64,000 nt of DNA from Strigamia acuminata (Eukaryota; Arthropoda; Chilopoda; Geophilomorpha; Linotaeniidae), in assembly GCA_949358305.1 (NCBI GenBank), contig OX442315.1, positions 31,336,427 through 31,400,426 on the forward strand, in the 5' to 3' direction. Shown here piece after piece: positions 58,499 through 64,000 of this stretch; position 1 is the stretch's first letter, and every line of letters starts with the position of its first letter. The notes under the pieces are model-generated. The model was not told the origin of the DNA and made no database searches. It saw only the letters and a list, made by a program, of their open reading frames with translations. The position numbers and the translations under genes are program-made.

Positions 58499-59383
58499 AA
58501 TTCGTCAAACGAGAACAATTACTTGAGAGGTCATCAACAGTCAGACATTAAAATGGAAACGGCGACAAACCTATCGAACTCACCCCACAACCTACACAAC
58601 AGCAACAACACCAACAACGCGAACAACAGCGCCAATGCCGACAGCAGCAGTCCGAGCAGCGTCGGCTCCCCGCCGACTATGGTGCCGATCTACAACCAAA
58701 ACAGCGCAAACATGAACCACAACTCGTCGGCCGGTCCGCCACCCAACCCGCTCGGCAACTCGGCCATATTCCCGTCGCTGATTTCGCAAGCCATGCCCAT
58801 CAACGCGGAGCTGCGCCAACGCGGCCACAGTGGTCACAAGGGTTCGAGCGGGAAATTCCAATGCAAGATGTGTAATTTGGTGTTTCTGCACAAGTCGGCG
58901 ATGCAGATGCACGCCAAGGAGGTCCACCGCGGAGAACTGAAGCCGCACCAATGTCAACAATGCTTGAAATCGTTTTCGAGTCATCATCAATTGGCACAGC
59001 ACAGCCGCATTCATACGGGAGAGAAGCCGTATAAGTGTACGTTCTGTGACCGTTGCTTCAAGCAGCTGTCTCACTTGCAGCAGCACATTCGACTGCACAC
59101 GGGCGAAAGACCATACAAATGCAGTGTGCCCAATTGCAATCGCTCCTTCATCCAATTGGCCAACTTGCAACAACACTTACGTAACCACGAGAATCAAACC
59201 AAGAACCGGCCTTACCACTGTGACATATGTGGTAAGGGGTTCGTGGCGGAGGTCAGTTTGCTTACCCATTCGACTACTCAGCACGCTCTCATGACGACAC
59301 CAGCTCTCTATCCCTGCAGCGTGTGCAATCATATTTTTGCCACGCGAGATTTATTACATGAGCATTTCCAAAGCAAGCATTGA
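58499..59383 (+). CDS. Six-finger C2H2 protein, rotund/squeeze/ZNF384-like (5' end unresolved)
   Basis: A nuclear DNA-binding protein, probably a developmental transcription factor. The open frame runs 58436-59383, but TTTCCACAG just before 58499 looks like a splice acceptor, so upstream residues may be intron and earlier exons may be missing. After an Asn/Ser/Pro-rich stretch come six fingers: [52 protein letters not shown] and [10 protein letters not shown]. Finger 3 with [20 protein letters not shown] and the C-x4-C finger 4 with [13 protein letters not shown] are the signature of the rotund/squeeze/lin-29/ZNF384/ZNF362 group. An internal ATG at 58553 (METATNLSN) is a possible alternative start. 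The 3'UTR appears long, to an AATAAA near 61031. Confidence 0.82.
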   Translation, partial: NSSNENNYLRGHQQSDIKMETATNLSNSPHNLHNSNNTNNANNSANADSSSPSSVGSPPTMVPIYNQNSANMNHNSSAGPPPNPLGNSAIFPSLISQAMPINAELRQRGHSGHKGSSGKFQCKMCNLVFLHKSAMQMHAKEVHRGELKPHQCQQCLKSFSSHHQLAQHSRIHTGEKPYKCTFCDRCFKQLSHLQQHIRLHTGERPYKCSVPNCNRSFIQLANLQQHLRNHENQTKNRPYHCDICGKGFVAEVSLLTHSTTQHALMTTPALYPCSVCNHIFATRDLLHEHFQSKH

Positions 59384-62300
59384 CTTTTGATCATTTGATC
59401 GGTTTCATAATGAAAATTCATAACGAAAATAAATAATGCATCACAATTTCTTTTTTAATTTTTCTTTTTTAATTTACTTCTTTTTTTTATAAGAAAAATT
59501 TAAATTTTTTCCTCTGTTGCAAGTTAAGTGCAAGTCTTTGTTTTGAACATAGCATTTTACTGGTATTTTTAATCAAAAACACAAAAAATATTAAACGCGA
59601 GTGTTTTTTTTTCTAAAAAAAAAAATTTTTAAAGTTAAAATATATATTGTTATTCTAAAAGCGTAAAAAAGTGATGGGTTTAGGTGTGTGGTAGGGTTAC
59701 GTGATGGGTGGTGTTATTATTATTATTTTTGTTTTAATATTTATATATTTTCTCTTCATTTGTCAATTTCTCTTTTCTTCTTTTGTTATACTCTCTCGGT
59801 TAAACATTTAGCACTAAAGACATTTGCCAAACTATTTTATTAATGTTTTTACTTCTTTTATAATATATATCCTTTTAAGAGTACTATTTTACATCTTATA
59901 GCTAAAAGGTATACTTTTTTTTTGTTTTTTGGTGAATAAAAATGAAAGAAAGAAAGAAAAAATGGTAGCCAAAAACTTAGATAGTTTGCATCATTGGTAC
60001 TTTAGTGCGTAGAAACACTGCATATGTAGTTTTGTTTTTAATGTTGTCAGGGATAAAAACCTGATTTGTAATGGATACTTTGCGATTTGTTTATTAAAAG
60101 TTAGATTTTTTAAATATTTTTTTGTATTTATCGGATAGAAAATTGAATGATGTTTTATCGATAACCGTAGAAATTTTTATTCCATTCCGCAATGTTGGTT
60201 GGATATTATTCGGTTTTCTGCCTGGTTTAATACATCAATGTTGGTGAATGGGATTTGAATATAATTCGACATTTGAATTGGAAGTTTTGTTTGTATTTGT
60301 ATTTTTCTTCTTGGAAGTCGCAAAGTGTTTATGATGAGTTCTTTAATGGAGTATAAAGCACTCTAATTTATAGTTTGGTTTTTGTTATGTATACTTAACG
60401 TGAAAAATTTTTTTTCTCCTTTTTTCTCAAATTTTATTTCATAGTTTATTTTCATTTTGTTTCATTTCGTTTTGTTTTATTTTTTAGTACGAGTCTTTAT
60501 AACTTGCTAGTAATCATAGCAATAAAAGAAAAGGTTCTCAATCAAGAACAGTGATTTCCCCAAAATTCTGTTATTCTGGGTTTTATTGGTGAAATTTGAC
60601 TTGAAATTTAAAATTTAACAAATTTAATAAGAGCAACAAAAGTTAATGATAGAAAATAAAAATAAGAAATCTGTTCTTGGCAAAATATACCATTTTTACT
60701 ATTAACTAGATGAGAATCCGATTCAGCTTTTGCACATCTTTTATCATGTATATTGTACTGTAATGTACTCCAAAGTGCTCTTTTGTTTTGTCAAACATTA
60801 AAAGTAGCACTGAACGATATGAGTATCGTAAATGATTTTTTAAAAACTGAAATTTTTTTGTATAAAAAAAAATTGTAAACTGGCCAATTTTTTTAAAGTG
60901 AGAAGAAAAAAAAAGTCGTTAGATCAGTAGGCATCTAGTTCTGACAATATTCTGGTTATCTTTTTGTGTTTGTGCATATATCCACTATAAATGTATACGA
61001 TGTTTTTCCTAACACTTGTTTATGCAATGAAATAAAGTGCTTAAAATGGACGTTTCCCCAATGTGAAATTAATGTTTAAACCAACTACCAACATGAAAAA
61101 GTTCAGCAAATGACTAAATAGTAAAGAAATGTAAATTTACTATGTAAGCCCGGGCCTTATTTTATCACTAAACATTAAAAAATAGATAAATTTTAATTAT
61201 TTAACTGCTGAAATAGATTTTTCCCGTTCAACAACCCACTTGGTAGAGTATTAAATCAATTCCTGACCGGTCAAAGAAAGGTGAAAGGCCTAATTTGCTA
61301 TTGGTGTATTGATGTTAACCCGCTGTCACACATCAATATTTTTGTTCGATTTGGTAAAATTTAGCTGGAAACTAGCAGTCACCATGCGGCAGGCATGAAA
61401 AATTGATCTAAAAGTGCAATCCAGAATCCGTAAACCTCGTTAAAACTCCATTTCTTTCTATTATCATACTTAAAAATTATGTTTTGGGGATAAAATGGTC
61501 GTTCGATGACACTGCAGTTCTGAAATTATTAATAAAATCCCTTTTTGGGTATTAAAATCTTATAGAAGACATTCAATTCAAAGACACGATTGCATTTATT
61601 TCCCTTACAGGCTTTTTTACTACCAACATAACCAGTTTTTTCTGCAATCTGAAACAATTAAAAAAAAAGAAGAAAAACAGAAAAATCAAATCAAAATAAA
61701 TCAAAACTCATGATATGTTTTGGCAGACATTTTGTTTCACCAATTGTAGTTTTTCGTTTTAAACTTCCAATTCCCTATTCATAATTCATTAATTCATTAA
61801 TTCAAACACAGCATGTGTACACAAATAGTCACTCAATCACTGGGATTTCACACTTTTTTTTCCTATTAAAAGTTTGACACTTATATACAAATTCAACTCC
61901 AAGCAAATAGACATGAAAATGCATAGGCAAGGTAATTCCAACACATGCATAGGCATTTTTGAGGCGCATTATTTTTCTTACAATTTCAATATTATTTTTA
62001 TAATTATAGCATTCATGTTTGCATTTTTTGGGCAATTTTTTCTTTCTTATTTTTTTTAATTTTTCTTTATATACCTATATAAACTATACATATTATTATG
62101 CTCGTGTTGTCAAAGAGGAAAAAGATATATATTTTTTTTCAGATATTACTAGATAAAAATTAATTTACAATGAATCACAAATGACAAATAAGTTTGATAA
62201 GCACAGAAATGGAACTTGTCACTGTTATTTTTAATTTAAATTGATATAAAACGTTAAAATTTTGATGGGTAGTAAAATTGATTGGATCAAACATACCTAA

Positions 62301-63952
62301 TCACACATCGATGTCGATAAAAATATAAAGGCTAAAAAAATGGCACAAAAAATTTCAAATGTATAGCAAATTTTACAAACTATGCAAAGCACATTACTCA
62401 ACATTTGATGAATGGTAAAGCGAACAGGAGTCATGGAAACTTCCTACACAGTCGTGAAAAAAGGATATCCAATTTTTAAACCAAATCTAGTTTACATCAG
62501 TCAAGAGTTATTTTTTTACTACAAAAAGAAGATGATTTTTTTTTGAAAATGTATAAAATTTAAAAAGTGAGAAATTATAAGCTTGAATTCCTTTAATATT
62601 TCTCATTAGAGAGTTTGCGCGATGTTGTAACGCTCGCTATTGTAGCAATGAGACGAGTTATCATAGGTTTTCTTTAAAGAAATTCGATGCTTTTACTGTT
62701 TTAATTGTTTGTATTCATGCACACTCCCACAAAATCCATAATTATAAGGAAAAGTACATGGCGCAAACTCTCTAGTATCATGTATTGCCAATCCAGACAC
62801 TTGCAAAAGCAAAAATCCCATTACAAACACTACAATCTTGTATTTTTTGAAATTTTAGAGAAAAAAATAATAATAGCAAATTTAAATTTTTTAAAAAAAA
62901 TTAAAAAAAAAATTTCCACTTCTTATGCATTTCGTTAACCAGGATCCTGCAATAAACAGAGTATGCATAACCATCTGTCAATAATAAAAAAAAATTCTTT
63001 TGGCTAATTGAAATTTCAAATTTCAAAAAAGATGAGGCACTGAGGAAGTTGATGCATTAATACCATCCAAAATACCTTACATTAGACAAAACTTTAAGCT
63101 CTTTCCAACTAAATCCTACCAAAATAGCTAATTTCCATAATAATACAATACCAAAAAAAAAAATATTAAATTTTATTTTAAAATTGGAATGTTCAGCAAT
63201 GACTAAAATAAAAATAAAAAATAAAATAAACCAGCACAAATATTCCAGGCCATTTTCACCTAGCTGCCCTAAAACATGTTGAAACTAACATATATTACAA
63301 TATTATTCACAAATAGCAGAAATATATTCTTCGCCATTTTCCTCAGTGCCTTAAATTCAAATTTCAAACACAAAAACAAAAAAAAAAAATCAAAACAGAA
63401 CAAAAGGACAAAGTAATATGGCCAAAGTATATAATAATAATAATTAACTATAGAAAATATTAATATTAATAATTATAATAGCCTCTGGTGTTTACGATAT
63501 AAACAAATCCACGTGAAGGTTGTAGTTCGTATTTGACATCATTCGCAATACATTTTTTTTAATTAACCACAGCTGACCTTCAATCAAAAGGCACGAATAT
63601 ATATATATATGTATGTATATATATATATATATATTTGTATATTTTTTTTTAAAATTCATTTTCTATTATATCACAAAAAGGACTCCAAAAAAAGAAACGA
63701 AAAAATAAGACCACATGGAACCTTTTACTATATCTGTAATAAATTAAATAAAGTATTGTTTTATTATTTTGAGGGGCCATCAACTTTTCTTGCTTTTTTT
63801 TTCTTTTCCATAAAAAAAAAATTTTTCAAAAAAAAGTGTCCTCAGATTCCGCTTCTCCAAAAAAATGAACCGGGTGATTAGAAAAAACTAAGTATGAAAT
63901 TATTATTTATTTATTCTTCTTCCATTACTAAATTTTATTATTCCCGGAAGTC
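59384..63952. other. Zinc-finger 3'UTR and AT-rich flank
   Basis: The first 1.6 kb is probably 3'UTR. The remainder shows only short chance frames, homopolymer runs and a (TA)n tract. If a minus-strand gene ends at 63953, part of this is its 3'UTR. Confidence 0.5.
63597..63632. repeat. (TA)n microsatellite with TG interruptions
   Basis: About 18 TA-type dinucleotides, interrupted by GTATGTA. Confidence 0.85.
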
Positions 63953-64000
63953 TCAGTGTTCGCCACGAAGCAATTCGATGAGCAAGTTGAAACTGGGAAC
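63953..64000 (-). CDS. Possible terminal exon of a gene beyond the window
   Basis: From the window edge the minus strand reads VPSFNLLIELLRGEH and a TGA at 63953 without interruption. After the stop the sequence becomes AT-rich at once, as at a coding end. The region has higher GC than its flank. Fifteen residues are too few to name a family, and chance is possible. Confidence 0.25.
   Translation of the reverse strand, partial: VPSFNLLIELLRGEH

Noticed and set aside
58592-59176. 194-codon minus-strand frame opposite the zinc-finger exon
   Set aside because: It is an antisense shadow of the GC-richer zinc-finger coding sequence, without its own domain.

Overview
This is a piece of an animal nuclear genome, AT-rich and intron-rich. 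Most introns are 50-80 bases with GT...AG ends. Protein content (SF3B5, PSMD5, DPM3, MRRF, PHYHD1, RalGDS/RGL, RBM18, mitochondrial ValRS, ABCA2, POLR1H, a rotund/squeeze/ZNF384-type zinc finger) plus Tc1/mariner and hAT repeats fit a slowly evolving invertebrate bilaterian. A non-insect arthropod such as a myriapod or chelicerate is my best guess, but the sequence alone does not fix the phylum. Gene calls come from exon translations joined by eye at splice sites and from remembered family sequences; no search was run.

Layout. 1-1440: (TTTTA)n, a 5S rRNA gene on the minus strand, and SF3B5 (minus). 1441-4712: a TTF1/Reb1-like Myb protein (plus) with a repeat-expanded lysine-rich half. 4864-6770: PSMD5 (minus), head-to-head with DPM3 (7162-7644, plus). 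7872-8920: MRRF (plus), convergent with PHYHD1 (9024-10470, minus). 11217-24648: a RalGDS/RGL Ral activator (minus), with a compact common part and a 10.6 kb 5' region holding at least four in-frame candidate first exons. 24649-27643: intergenic DNA with a hAT-type MITE and a Tc1 element nested in another TA-flanked element. 27644-35926: a large coiled-coil gene (minus, CCDC180-like) whose introns carry several MITEs. 36425-37284: RBM18 (plus). 37640-37828: a small secreted peptide (minus). 38227-42168: mitochondrial valyl-tRNA synthetase (plus). 42774-55721: ABCA2 (minus), with a dead Tc1 copy and an older transposase relic in introns. 56378-58240: POLR1H (plus). About 58499-59383: six-finger C2H2 gene (plus). 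The last 4.6 kb is AT-rich and nearly gene-free, ending in a possible terminal exon of a gene beyond the window.

The genes share no pathway; they are housekeeping and signalling genes packed as head-to-head or convergent neighbours. Two facts join them. First, many human counterparts lie, from memory, on 9q22-q34 (TTF1, PSMD5, MRRF, RBM18, PHYHD1, RALGDS, CCDC180, ABCA2), with others in MHC-paralogous regions of 6p21-22 (VARS2, POLR1H) and 1q (DPM3), so the window looks like a compact fragment of the ancestral proto-MHC linkage group. Second, perfect TGACGTCA (CRE/ATF) palindromes sit just upstream of several unrelated start codons, with TTACGTCA variants at others, suggesting a shared promoter code.
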